Below are positions 6,679 to 12,260 of a stretch of DNA of 12,260 bases, piece after piece. Origin of the DNA: Anaerolineae bacterium (GTDB lineage: Bacteria; Chloroflexota; Anaerolineae; B4-G1; SLSP01); the NCBI GenBank assembly GCA_016934645.1, contig JAFGSL010000084.1, positions 1 through 12,260 on the forward strand, in the 5' to 3' direction. Numbering within the stretch: the stretch's first letter is position 1; each line of letters opens with the position of its first letter. The notes under the pieces were generated by a model, which had not been told where the DNA came from, ran no database searches, and was given only the letters and a program-made list of their open reading frames with translations. The translations under genes and the position numbers were made by a program.

Positions 6679-7269
6679 CTATTTGTCTGTAGGCTCGAGG
6701 ACCTTGTCCACGATGTTGTGCTTTACAGCCTCTTGTGCCGTCATATAGAAATCGCGGTCAGTAAGTCGGGCAATTTGTGCATCATCCAGGTCAGTATGGT
6801 GCCGTAAGATGCCGTTGAGAAGATCACGCTGTCGCAGGATTTCCTTCGCCGCGATCTCGATATCGGCGGCCTGCCCCTGCACGCCACCGAGGGGCTGGTG
6901 CAGGTGAATCGTCGCGTACGGTAGCGCATAACGACGACCCTTGGTCCCGGCTGTGAGCAAAACAGTCGCCATACTGGCCGTCATCCCCACGGCGATGGTA
7001 GAGACGGGTGCCTGGATCAATTGTATTGTGTCGTAGATAGCAAGCCCGGCCGAGATTTCACCACCGGGCGAGTTGATGTAGAGGGAGATTTCCCGTTCGG
7101 GGTCCTCGCGATCCAAGAAAAGCATCTTCGCCACAATTTCGTTTGCAAAAACTGCATTGATGGGTGTTCCTAAGAAAATAATGCGCTCTTTGAGCAGCAC
7201 CGAGTAAATATCGTATACTCTATCACCCATCCGGGTGTCTTCAATTACATTTGGAGTTAACGGATACAT
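6679..7269 (-). CDS. clpP: ATP-dependent Clp protease proteolytic subunit
   Basis: Serine peptidase subunit of the Clp protease; tetradecamers degrade proteins unfolded by ClpX, ClpA or ClpC. From the ATG at 7269 the protein has 196 residues, the normal ClpP size. The catalytic triad is intact: S99 in GMTASMA, H124 in IHLHQPLGG and D173 in DRDFYM, with the canonical 25- and 49-residue spacings. The oligomerisation signature YINSPGG is present. The frame stays open to a GTG at 7284 that overlaps the tig stop by one base. I chose ATG 7269 because GAGG lies 5 nt before it and family N-termini begin near YPLTPNVIE; the GTG would add five residues. It is co-transcribed with tig and followed by a terminator; clpX, often next in other bacteria, is not here. 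Confidence 0.96.
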   Translation of the reverse strand: MYPLTPNVIEDTRMGDRVYDIYSVLLKERIIFLGTPINAVFANEIVAKMLFLDREDPEREISLYINSPGGEISAGLAIYDTIQLIQAPVSTIAVGMTASMATVLLTAGTKGRRYALPYATIHLHQPLGGVQGQAADIEIAAKEILRQRDLLNGILRHHTDLDDAQIARLTDRDFYMTAQEAVKHNIVDKVLEPTDK

Positions 7270-7283
7270 AGTTGCCTCTTCCA

Positions 7284-8762
7284 CTACGCTTGGAGCGTAT
7301 CTTCTTCTTGCGCCTCTGTTGTTTCAGCGGTGGGTGCGTCTTCCTCTTGCTCAGGAGTTATTTCAACAACTGGCGCGTCTTCTGCTTCTATAACAGTCTC
7401 CTCCACTATGTCTTCAGACTCCGTAGACGCTTCTTCCGTGGCGATTTCCGGCGTTTTCATCACAGCGTCGGCATCAACTTCGCCACGTCCAATCTTTTCG
7501 AGGTGTTCCAGTGTCTTGCGACTCAAGATGCCCATCCTCAGATTGTGCCCCATAGGCGAATCAAGTGTGAGCGGCATACTTTCGACTCGATGTGCCTGTC
7601 CCATAGCGGTCATAAAGCTCTGATATTCCTGCACCACTTCATCGTCACTGACGACGATGCCCTGCGCTTCGGCAAACTCCGTCAAGACGAGGGAACGCTT
7701 GACATCCGCTTCGGCCTGTGGCTTCATCTGTTGACGGAGCTGTTCCACGGTTATACCTTGCAATTGTATAGCATCTTCGAGCGACATACGTTGTTCGCGT
7801 TGGATGCGTCTGCCCATATCCTCAATCATATCATCGAGCGCATGTTCCACCATCACTGGAGGATAATGCACATCGGACTGCGCGACCAGGACGGATACCA
7901 GATCATCGCGGTAATGTTCCTGCGCGTGACGCTGCTTGGCCTCCAGTAACCGGGTGTAAATATCCTGCTTCAACTCTTCGAGTGTCTCAAAAGATCCTGC
8001 CGTGCTGGCAAGCGCATCGTCGAGATCAGGCAGCACGCGATCGTAGACGCCAACGACTTTGACCTCGAATTCGCCTTCCTCACCGCGCAGACTCTCTTCG
8101 CTGAAAGTCTCTGGGAAAACTACCGTGAACGATTTCTCCTCATCGAGGCTCATCCCGACCAGAGCCTCGACAAATCCCGGCGCGACAAAAGGAACGTCTT
8201 CCTTGAGCACGACTTCAATGTCATCCTCTTCAACGATGACATCGCTGTCAACCGTGCCGAGAACATTGATATGGACTTCGTCGCCGTATTCAGCCGGACG
8301 CTCCAGAGCTTCCAAAACGGCGTGTTCTTCGCGGACCTGTTCCAGGACATCGGCAACTTCCTCGTCATTCACGATGACATCTTCCCATTCCAGACTCAGG
8401 TTGTTGTAATCTCCTAAGACAACCTCCGGCGACAACGGCACGCGGATGATGAAGGTTAAAGGATCAGGCTTGATATCTTGCAGTTCCCCTGGCCCATAGG
8501 GATCGACTTCAGCTTTGTCGAGGATTTCTGGATAAATTTCCTCAAGCATGGCATCCGCCGCCTCTTGAAGAAGCGCTGCCTCGCCAACGTACTTTACAAC
8601 TTTGGCGTAGGGCGCTTTTCCCCTGCGGAAGCCAGGGATATTGTACTTCTGAGACATAACGCGTGCGGCTTTCCGCATCGCTTCTTTAACCGCTGCCTCC
8701 TCTATTTCGACATTAAGGAGCGCTTCGTGCGTTGCTAACACTTCTTTTTTGATCTCAAACAC
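7284..8762 (-). CDS. tig: Trigger factor (ribosome-associated chaperone and peptidyl-prolyl isomerase)
   Basis: 492 residues in the three-domain trigger factor layout. The N-terminal ribosome-binding domain (1-125) carries the signature GFRRGKAP at 44-51, which docks on ribosomal protein L23. An FKBP-like domain follows (about 157-245), then the helical chaperone arms (about 260-425). The tail from about 435 to the end is Glu/Thr/Asp-rich low complexity, longer than in many homologues, and probably disordered. The FKBP part is divergent (for example [12 protein letters not shown]) and isomerase activity cannot be judged by eye. The start is GTG at 8762, with GGAGG 7 nt upstream. A promoter with an exact TATAAT lies just upstream, leaving a leader of about 23 nt. 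Its stop codon sits 14 bases before the clpP ATG, so both are probably made from one mRNA. Confidence 0.95.
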   Translation of the reverse strand: MFEIKKEVLATHEALLNVEIEEAAVKEAMRKAARVMSQKYNIPGFRRGKAPYAKVVKYVGEAALLQEAADAMLEEIYPEILDKAEVDPYGPGELQDIKPDPLTFIIRVPLSPEVVLGDYNNLSLEWEDVIVNDEEVADVLEQVREEHAVLEALERPAEYGDEVHINVLGTVDSDVIVEEDDIEVVLKEDVPFVAPGFVEALVGMSLDEEKSFTVVFPETFSEESLRGEEGEFEVKVVGVYDRVLPDLDDALASTAGSFETLEELKQDIYTRLLEAKQRHAQEHYRDDLVSVLVAQSDVHYPPVMVEHALDDMIEDMGRRIQREQRMSLEDAIQLQGITVEQLRQQMKPQAEADVKRSLVLTEFAEAQGIVVSDDEVVQEYQSFMTAMGQAHRVESMPLTLDSPMGHNLRMGILSRKTLEHLEKIGRGEVDADAVMKTPEIATEEASTESEDIVEETVIEAEDAPVVEITPEQEEDAPTAETTEAQEEDTLQA

Positions 8763-8791
8763 GCTTGTACCTCCATTGACAAATCGAAGCG

Positions 8792-8820
8792 ATTATAGCA
8801 CACTCCTGATGAAACACCAA
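8792..8820 (-). promoter_or_regulatory. Promoter of the tig-clpP operon
   Basis: Exact TATAAT on the minus strand (8792-8797), a 17-nt spacer and a weak TTGGTG -35 (8815-8820). The predicted start lies about 23 nt before the GTG. It diverges from the regulator promoter, with 41 bp between the two -35 boxes. Confidence 0.65.
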
Positions 8821-8861
8821 TGTAACCAGGGCCTATCCAGCAGCAAAAAGAAAATATAGGT

Positions 8862-8890
8862 TTGACAAAACACATTTATAATGTTACAAT
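8862..8890 (+). promoter_or_regulatory. Promoter of the SufR-like regulator, with an internal palindrome
   Basis: TTGACA (8862-8867), a 17-nt spacer and TACAAT (8885-8890). The spacer ends in the 13-bp palindrome ACATTTATAATGT (8872-8884), abutting the -10 box and well placed for a repressor. A second relation, ATTTATAA (8874-8881) with TTATAAAT (8899-8906), spans the likely start site. Both could be operators for the gene's own product; this is inference from position. Confidence 0.68.
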
Positions 8891-8967
8891 GAACTTGTTT
8901 ATAAATACATCTTTTTACTAAAATAATTCGACATACAAGCATCACAGAGTTAGGTGGAGAGACGGCC

Positions 8968-9585
8968 ATGCAGGACACGAGACAACAAATCCTGGAAATC
9001 CTAAAGCGTCGCGGCGAGGTCACCGTTCAAGAATTAAGTCGTGAACTAAAACTGACCAGCGTTACGGTGCGCCATCACCTAGAAATTCTGCGCTCTGAAG
9101 GATATATCACTGAGCCTGAGATTCACCGCTCGAACCGGCCTGGACGTCCACGCTACGTCTATCGGTTAACCTCTACCGCTGCCGATCTGTTCCCCAACAA
9201 TTACAGCGGCCTAGCAAACGCGATGTTGGACACGCTGAAGGCTTGTCTCCCTCAGGAAGAGCAGTTGAATTTTCTGCGCGAAACCGCTAAACGCATGGTA
9301 GCCAGTGCGGGGAACTTGCCGGAAGACCGCGACGCGCGTATGGATAGCGCGTTAGCCTTTATGAATCAGCAAGGATTTGTCGCCCGCTGGGACAAAGACA
9401 AAGATGGCCAGTATTTTATCTATGTCAGCAGTTGTCCTTACCATCATGTCGCCCAGAGCCACCACGAAACGTGCGAGATTGATGAGACCATCATCCGCGA
9501 GTTAACCGACGCCGATCCAGAGCGATTACAGGCACTGGCATCCCGCGGGGGGTTGTGTGTCTACCGGATCAATTGGCCAGAGTAG
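8968..9585 (+). CDS. SufR-like winged-helix transcriptional regulator (probable metal or Fe-S sensor)
   Basis: 205 residues. The N-terminal winged helix (about 3-68) has a helix-turn-helix near 18-42 (QELSRELKLTSVTVRHHLEIL), ending in GRPRYVYRLT at 59-68, a hallmark of the SufR/COG2345 group. FPNNYSGLANAMLDTL (75-90) also matches that group. The C-terminal half has cysteines C156 (SSCPYHH), C169 and C197 (GGLCVYRI) beside several histidines, laid out much like the Fe-S ligands of SufR; the extra cysteine seen between the last two in cyanobacterial SufR is absent. ATG at 8968 is preceded by GGTGGAG 8 nt upstream. The gene stands alone and no suf genes are nearby, so targets are unknown; a palindrome in its promoter suggests autoregulation. 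The family call is firm; the sensed ligand (Fe-S, metal or other) is not. Confidence 0.82.
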   Translation: MQDTRQQILEILKRRGEVTVQELSRELKLTSVTVRHHLEILRSEGYITEPEIHRSNRPGRPRYVYRLTSTAADLFPNNYSGLANAMLDTLKACLPQEEQLNFLRETAKRMVASAGNLPEDRDARMDSALAFMNQQGFVARWDKDKDGQYFIYVSSCPYHHVAQSHHETCEIDETIIRELTDADPERLQALASRGGLCVYRINWPE

Positions 9586-9619
9586 ACGTGTTTAAAATAC
9601 AAACGTGTTTAAAATACAA
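9586..9619 (+). repeat. Perfect 17-bp tandem duplication directly after the regulator stop codon
   Basis: ACGTGTTTAAAATACAA occurs at 9586-9602 and again at 9603-9619 with no gap, beginning on the base after the TAG stop (9583-9585). Each unit contains GTGTTTAAAATAC, an imperfect 13-bp dyad. It could be a recent slippage duplication or a tandem protein-binding site. Confidence 0.9.
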
Positions 9620-9639
9620 GTGCGGTAAAGTGCACATGA

Positions 9640-9668
9640 ACAAGGCCCAGGAATATCCTGGGCCTTGT
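9640..9668. terminator. Hairpin terminator between the convergent regulator and peptidase genes
   Basis: Perfect 13-bp GC-rich stem (9640-9652 with 9656-9668) and a 3-nt loop, between two convergent stop codons (9585 and 9686). Neither side has a clear T-run, so intrinsic termination may be inefficient, but position and stem strength suggest a shared bidirectional terminator. Confidence 0.65.
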
Positions 9669-9685
9669 GTTATATGGCGAATAAG

Positions 9686-10882
9686 TTACACGATCCAGAG
9701 ACGCTCCTGAGGGTGGCTGAGATATTCCGCACCGTTGGCCGTGATGACCACATTCTCTTCACGCCCAATATAGCCGCGCCCTGGGACCGCGACGCCCAAT
9801 TCTATGGCAAAAACGTTACCTTCTTCGATCACACCCTCCACGGAACTGCCGTAGCGTTCCCACTTCGGACCCAGGACGGTTGCGCCATCGTGAGCTGTAC
9901 GTCCAATATGATGCCCAAAAGCGTGCATATATTGGGGATATCCCGCATCTACAAGCGCCTGACGGGCTGCCGCATCGACTTCCCAGCCTCGAACTCCGGG
10001 TTTCAGCACCGCGCGCCCGGCTTCCAGGGCGACGGTTGCCGCATCCCACGCACGCAGGACAGCTTCGGGGATGGTCGTTTCGCCTGCAGGGGCCACGTAC
10101 CACGTCCGCTGCAAATCGGAGACAAAACCGTCACGTGAAATGCCAAAATCGACGTGGACCAGATGACCGGCCTCGATCCTCAAGCCAGCAGGCATCGCGT
10201 GCCCCACTGCCGAATCAGGCCCAACCGTGACGACAGGACAATAATCCCACTCCCACGACGCACCATAACCGTTTTCCATGAGGAAGTTGTGCAAGAAATC
10301 GGCCACTTCTGTATCCGCTACGCCGGGACGAATGAACTGTTGTAGCTGTGCCAGACCCTCTTCCGTGCGTTCGACCGCTGCCTTGATGAGCTGAATTTCC
10401 GAAGCTGTTTTGCGACCACGCAGAGCAGCGATGATCGCTTCTGCTGAGACCAAACAGTCGGAATACGGTGTCGCTGCCAGCGCCCGCGAGAGCACCCGGA
10501 ACATCCCGTAGGTCAGCCCATCCGCTGCCGGATCGCTCTCTGAGTAATTAATGGCGATCTGGCGTGGGCGCAGAACCTCGATCTCCGCGATCAACGGCTG
10601 CTGGAAGGCTTCGTCGTACCCAATGACGCGATTGTACGCGCCCAGGCGCACGACGTTGGGGACATCGTAGCGTCCTACAACGGCGGAACGTGCACCGCTT
10701 TCATGGATAAGCAGCGCCGAAGTCCAGGTGAGATCGAAGCCCATAAGCAGATCCATCACCGGATCCTTCACCTGGCTTGTCTCTCGCACAAATGTAATCC
10801 AGAGATCGACGTCTTTCTCCTTGAGAATCTCAACCGCCTGTTCGGTTTTTTCACGCACAATCGCCGCAGCTTTAGATGTCAT
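9686..10882 (-). CDS. M24 family metallopeptidase (Xaa-Pro peptidase-like)
   Basis: Pita-bread metallopeptidase of 398 residues from ATG 10882: a creatinase-like N-terminal domain (about 10-150) and an M24 catalytic domain (about 160-385). The five dimetal ligands can be placed: D245 (HVDFG), D256 (SDLQRTW), H324 (GHHIG), E361 (AIELG) and E376 (GREENV). H228 (GHAMP) fits the substrate-side histidine. The family removes residues next to proline from peptide N-termini, but specificity cannot be read by eye, so I give no gene symbol. No signal peptide is seen; likely cytosolic. The frame opens further to a TTG at 10894; I prefer the ATG, which has GGAA about 6 nt upstream. It lies 20 nt after the parB stop with no promoter between, so it is probably read from the parB transcript. 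Confidence 0.88.
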   Translation of the reverse strand: MTSKAAAIVREKTEQAVEILKEKDVDLWITFVRETSQVKDPVMDLLMGFDLTWTSALLIHESGARSAVVGRYDVPNVVRLGAYNRVIGYDEAFQQPLIAEIEVLRPRQIAINYSESDPAADGLTYGMFRVLSRALAATPYSDCLVSAEAIIAALRGRKTASEIQLIKAAVERTEEGLAQLQQFIRPGVADTEVADFLHNFLMENGYGASWEWDYCPVVTVGPDSAVGHAMPAGLRIEAGHLVHVDFGISRDGFVSDLQRTWYVAPAGETTIPEAVLRAWDAATVALEAGRAVLKPGVRGWEVDAAARQALVDAGYPQYMHAFGHHIGRTAHDGATVLGPKWERYGSSVEGVIEEGNVFAIELGVAVPGRGYIGREENVVITANGAEYLSHPQERLWIV

Positions 10883-10902
10883 ATCCGTTTCCAATTATCA
10901 AT

Positions 10903-11742
10903 CTACAAAGTCTCACCGGTCAGCCGTTCATAGAGAGCCCGAAATTCCTCGTCGGAGTAATAATAAATCACCACCCGCCCGCCTTTGCGCCCAGTTTTGA
11001 GGCGCACGCGCGTGCCCAGGGATGCCTCGAAACTTTCTTCCAATGCCTGGACTTCAGGTATTGGTGCGGGCTTGGGTTTTTGAGGACGCGCGAATTGCTG
11101 GACGAGCGCCTCGACTTGGCGCACGTTCAATTCCTGTTGGATAACGATGCGTAGCATGGCGTCCTGGTCTTCCTGACGGGGCAACCCCAACAACGCACGA
11201 GCGTGCCCTTCCGTGATCGTCTCCTCCATCACCGCGGCTTGTACGGCAGGCGAAGCCAGCAACAGCCGCAGTGTATTCGCGATAGCCGGACGGCTCTTCC
11301 CTACCCGCTGCGCCACGTCCGCCTGCGACAGGCCGAATTCTTCGATTAGCTGCTTGTAGGCCAAAGCCTCTTCCAGAGGATTGAGATCCGCGCGCTGAAC
11401 GTTTTCCACCAGCGCTAACTCCAGCATCTGTTGCGGAGCGGCATCCTTCACGATGACGGGCACCTGCTGCAATCCCGCAAGCCGCGCTGCACGCCAGCGA
11501 CGTTCTCCAGCAATTAACTGGTAACCACCTTCGGCCTTGCGCGTGACGATAAGCGGCTGGATAATGCCATGTTCGCGAATCGAACTAGCGAGTTCCTGTA
11601 AACCCTCCGTGGTGATAGATCCACGTGGCTGATGCGGATTGGGGGTAATTGCCTCTAACGGCACATCCTGCACGCCGCCCGCCAGCGTCTCGTCCACAGG
11701 AATCAAAACGTCCAATCCTCGGCCTAGTCCTCGTTTTGTCAT
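10903..11742 (-). CDS. parB: ParB chromosome-partitioning CTPase
   Basis: 279 residues from ATG 11742. In order: the N-terminal RGLGRGLDVLIP (4-15), typical of the ParA-interacting tip; the CTP-binding ParB/Srx core (about 25-115) with QLIAGERRWRAA at 75-86 and LVENVQR at 111-117; the parS-reading helix-turn-helix (about 137-160, LSQADVAQRVGKSRPAIANTL) and ITEGHARALLGLP at 176-188; then a Pro/Lys linker (219-228) and a C-terminal dimerisation domain with KGGRVVIYYYSDEEF. ParB loads on parS sites and spreads as a CTP-dependent clamp. The frame continues 47 codons upstream, but the ATG at 11742 has GAGAGG 6 nt upstream and begins at the conserved N-terminus, and the promoter lies inside the extension. 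No parA is adjacent. Noc is a paralogue to consider, but the GLGRGL tip favours ParB. Confidence 0.94.
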   Translation of the reverse strand: MTKRGLGRGLDVLIPVDETLAGGVQDVPLEAITPNPHQPRGSITTEGLQELASSIREHGIIQPLIVTRKAEGGYQLIAGERRWRAARLAGLQQVPVIVKDAAPQQMLELALVENVQRADLNPLEEALAYKQLIEEFGLSQADVAQRVGKSRPAIANTLRLLLASPAVQAAVMEETITEGHARALLGLPRQEDQDAMLRIVIQQELNVRQVEALVQQFARPQKPKPAPIPEVQALEESFEASLGTRVRLKTGRKGGRVVIYYYSDEEFRALYERLTGETL

Positions 11743-11786
11743 CACTATCCTCTCTCCACCACAAACACAGCCCAAACCAAAACCGC

Positions 11787-11814
11787 AGTATAGCACTTTA
11801 TAACGACATGCCAA
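11787..11814 (-). promoter_or_regulatory. Promoter of parB and the downstream peptidase
   Basis: TTGGCA (11809-11814), a 16-nt spacer and TATACT (11787-11792) on the minus strand; the predicted start is about 38 nt before the parB ATG. Its -35 lies back to back with the rpmG -35. Confidence 0.65.
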
Positions 11815-11821
11815 GAGAAGC

Positions 11822-11849
11822 TTGACAGTATGTCTAACCACGTTATAAT
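11822..11849 (+). promoter_or_regulatory. Near-consensus promoter of rpmG
   Basis: TTGACA (11822-11827), a 16-nt spacer and TATAAT (11844-11849), both hexamers perfect. It should be strong, as expected for a ribosomal protein gene. Start expected near 11856, giving a leader of about 68 nt. Confidence 0.82.
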
Positions 11850-11882
11850 GACCTCTGGTAAAGCTTACATTCGATGCTGGCA

Positions 11883-11897
11883 AACCCTATCAGGGTT
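11883..11897 (+). other. Small hairpin in the rpmG leader
   Basis: AACCCT (11883-11888) pairs with AGGGTT (11892-11897) over a 3-nt loop, about 27 nt before the start codon. It lies outside the Shine-Dalgarno site. Regulatory meaning is uncertain. Confidence 0.3.
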
Positions 11898-11923
11898 GTG
11901 GGACAAAGTCAGGAGGAGGCATT

Positions 11924-12088
11924 ATGGCAAAGAAAAAGGGCGCTCGGGTTTTGATTAAGATGAAGAGTACTGAAAGCGGGCACATGTATCTCACAGAGAA
12001 GAACCGCCGCAACGATCCGCAGCGGCTGGAGATGCGCCGCTATGATCCCTTTGTGCGCAAGCACGTCGTTTATCGCGAGACAAAATAA
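11924..12088 (+). CDS. rpmG: 50S ribosomal protein L33 (cysteine-free form)
   Basis: 54 residues, ATG at 11924 to TAA at 12088, with AGGAGGAGG just upstream. It starts [16 protein letters not shown], has the family core [19 protein letters not shown] (23-41), and ends [12 protein letters not shown]33 sits near the E site of the large ribosomal subunit. The two CxxC zinc pairs of zinc-binding L33 are absent: the YDPFVRKH segment (40-47) stands where zinc-binding forms have a CxxC, so this is the zinc-independent type. It is short, basic and driven by the strongest promoter of the window. In many bacteria rpmG precedes secE and nusG; here a terminator follows directly, so it is a single-gene unit. 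Confidence 0.95.
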   Translation: MAKKKGARVLIKMKSTESGHMYLTEKNRRNDPQRLEMRRYDPFVRKHVVYRETK

Positions 12089-12105
12089 TTGTCGTCATAG
12101 CCATC

Positions 12106-12142
12106 ACAAACCCGGTACATAAGATGTACCGGGTTTGTTTTT
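12106..12142 (+). terminator. Rho-independent terminator of rpmG
   Basis: A 15-bp perfect stem (12106-12120 with 12124-12138), a 3-nt loop and a run of T continuing to 12142, starting 17 nt after the rpmG stop. A textbook intrinsic terminator. Confidence 0.92.
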
Positions 12143-12241
12143 GAAGGTCACATACAATCCGTTTTATCCATTCAACTCTACTTTCCGCTAAATTGATGCT
12201 GCTGTAGAGACTTGTGCTAACAGATAGACAACCAATACTAA

Positions 12242-12257
12242 CCGGAGCACGCTCCGG
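12242..12257. other. Short GC-rich hairpin at the right edge
   Basis: CCGGAG (12242-12247) pairs with CTCCGG (12252-12257) around four bases. It may be the terminator of a gene beyond the window, but no T-run is visible on either side and the window ends 3 bases later. Nothing else is identifiable between 12143 and 12260. Confidence 0.3.
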
Positions 12258-12260
12258 CAG

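Noticed and set aside
7272..7949. Plus-strand open frame of 225 codons opposite tig.
   Set aside because: It is antisense to the trigger factor gene, whose protein is unmistakable; the frame is rich in Phe, His and Leu, as expected from the complement of acidic codons, and has no clear ribosome-binding site.
10127..10142. parS-like sequence containing TCACGTGAAA, near parB.
   Set aside because: Ten contiguous bases match the well-known parS consensus, but the other six of 16 do not, and it lies in the peptidase coding sequence. A chance match is likely; functional sites usually differ by one or two bases. A ParB ChIP experiment would settle it.
10883..10894. TTG start for the M24 peptidase, four codons upstream.
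   Set aside because: The ATG at 10882 is more likely and better spaced from the GGAA site; the choice changes four residues only.
11743..11883. N-terminal extension of parB by 47 codons.
   Set aside because: The extension covers the parB promoter, lacks family similarity and is Cys-rich; the ATG at 11742 has a good Shine-Dalgarno site and starts at the conserved ParB tip.
12143..12241. Possible promoter or tRNA after rpmG.
   Set aside because: TTGATG at 12193-12198 has no good -10 partner, and no cloverleaf arms or T-loop motif can be found before the window ends.

Overview
The window looks like chromosomal DNA of a Chloroflexota-type bacterium (Anaerolineae-like). This is an inference from recall of gene families, not from any search. 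Supporting it are a Tad pilus locus whose CpaE carries a receiver domain and which shows no secretin or pilotin gene, tig next to clpP, a cysteine-free ribosomal protein L33, and sigma70-like TTGACA/TATAAT promoters with strong Shine-Dalgarno sites. Coding is dense, mostly on the minus strand, and no gene looks broken.

Layout from low to high coordinates. (1) 1-4445, minus strand: the Tad/Flp pilus assembly operon, transcribed cpaB, cpaE, cpaF, tadB, with short gaps of 11, 21 and 38 nt; tadB runs off the left edge. (2) 4446-4747: the operon's promoter and leader, then a 111-bp almost fully palindromic element with terminal inverted repeats and a perfect 9-bp flanking duplication. One copy of that duplication contains the stop codon of the next gene. 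(3) 4748-6481, minus: a bacterial dynamin-like membrane GTPase with its own promoter. (4) 6624-8762, minus: tig and clpP as a two-gene operon ending in a terminator; clpX is absent. (5) 8862-9668, plus: a SufR-like winged-helix regulator with three conserved-type cysteines, a palindrome inside its promoter, a 17-bp tandem repeat touching its stop codon, and a hairpin shared with the convergent gene. (6) 9686-11742, minus: parB, then an M24 (Xaa-Pro-type) peptidase 20 nt downstream. (7) 11822-12142, plus: rpmG (L33) with a near-consensus promoter whose -35 box lies 7 nt from the -35 box of parB, and a strong terminator.

The functional themes are pilus assembly (ATPase CpaF, platform TadB, localisation ATPase CpaE, envelope protein CpaB), nascent-chain folding and proteolysis (trigger factor, ClpP), membrane remodelling (dynamin-like protein), a probable metal or Fe-S responsive regulator, chromosome segregation (ParB) and translation (L33). 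The least expected feature is the MITE-like insertion at 4637-4747, set precisely between the dynamin-like stop codon and the Tad promoter. I do not see a multi-gene novel defence or biosynthetic system.
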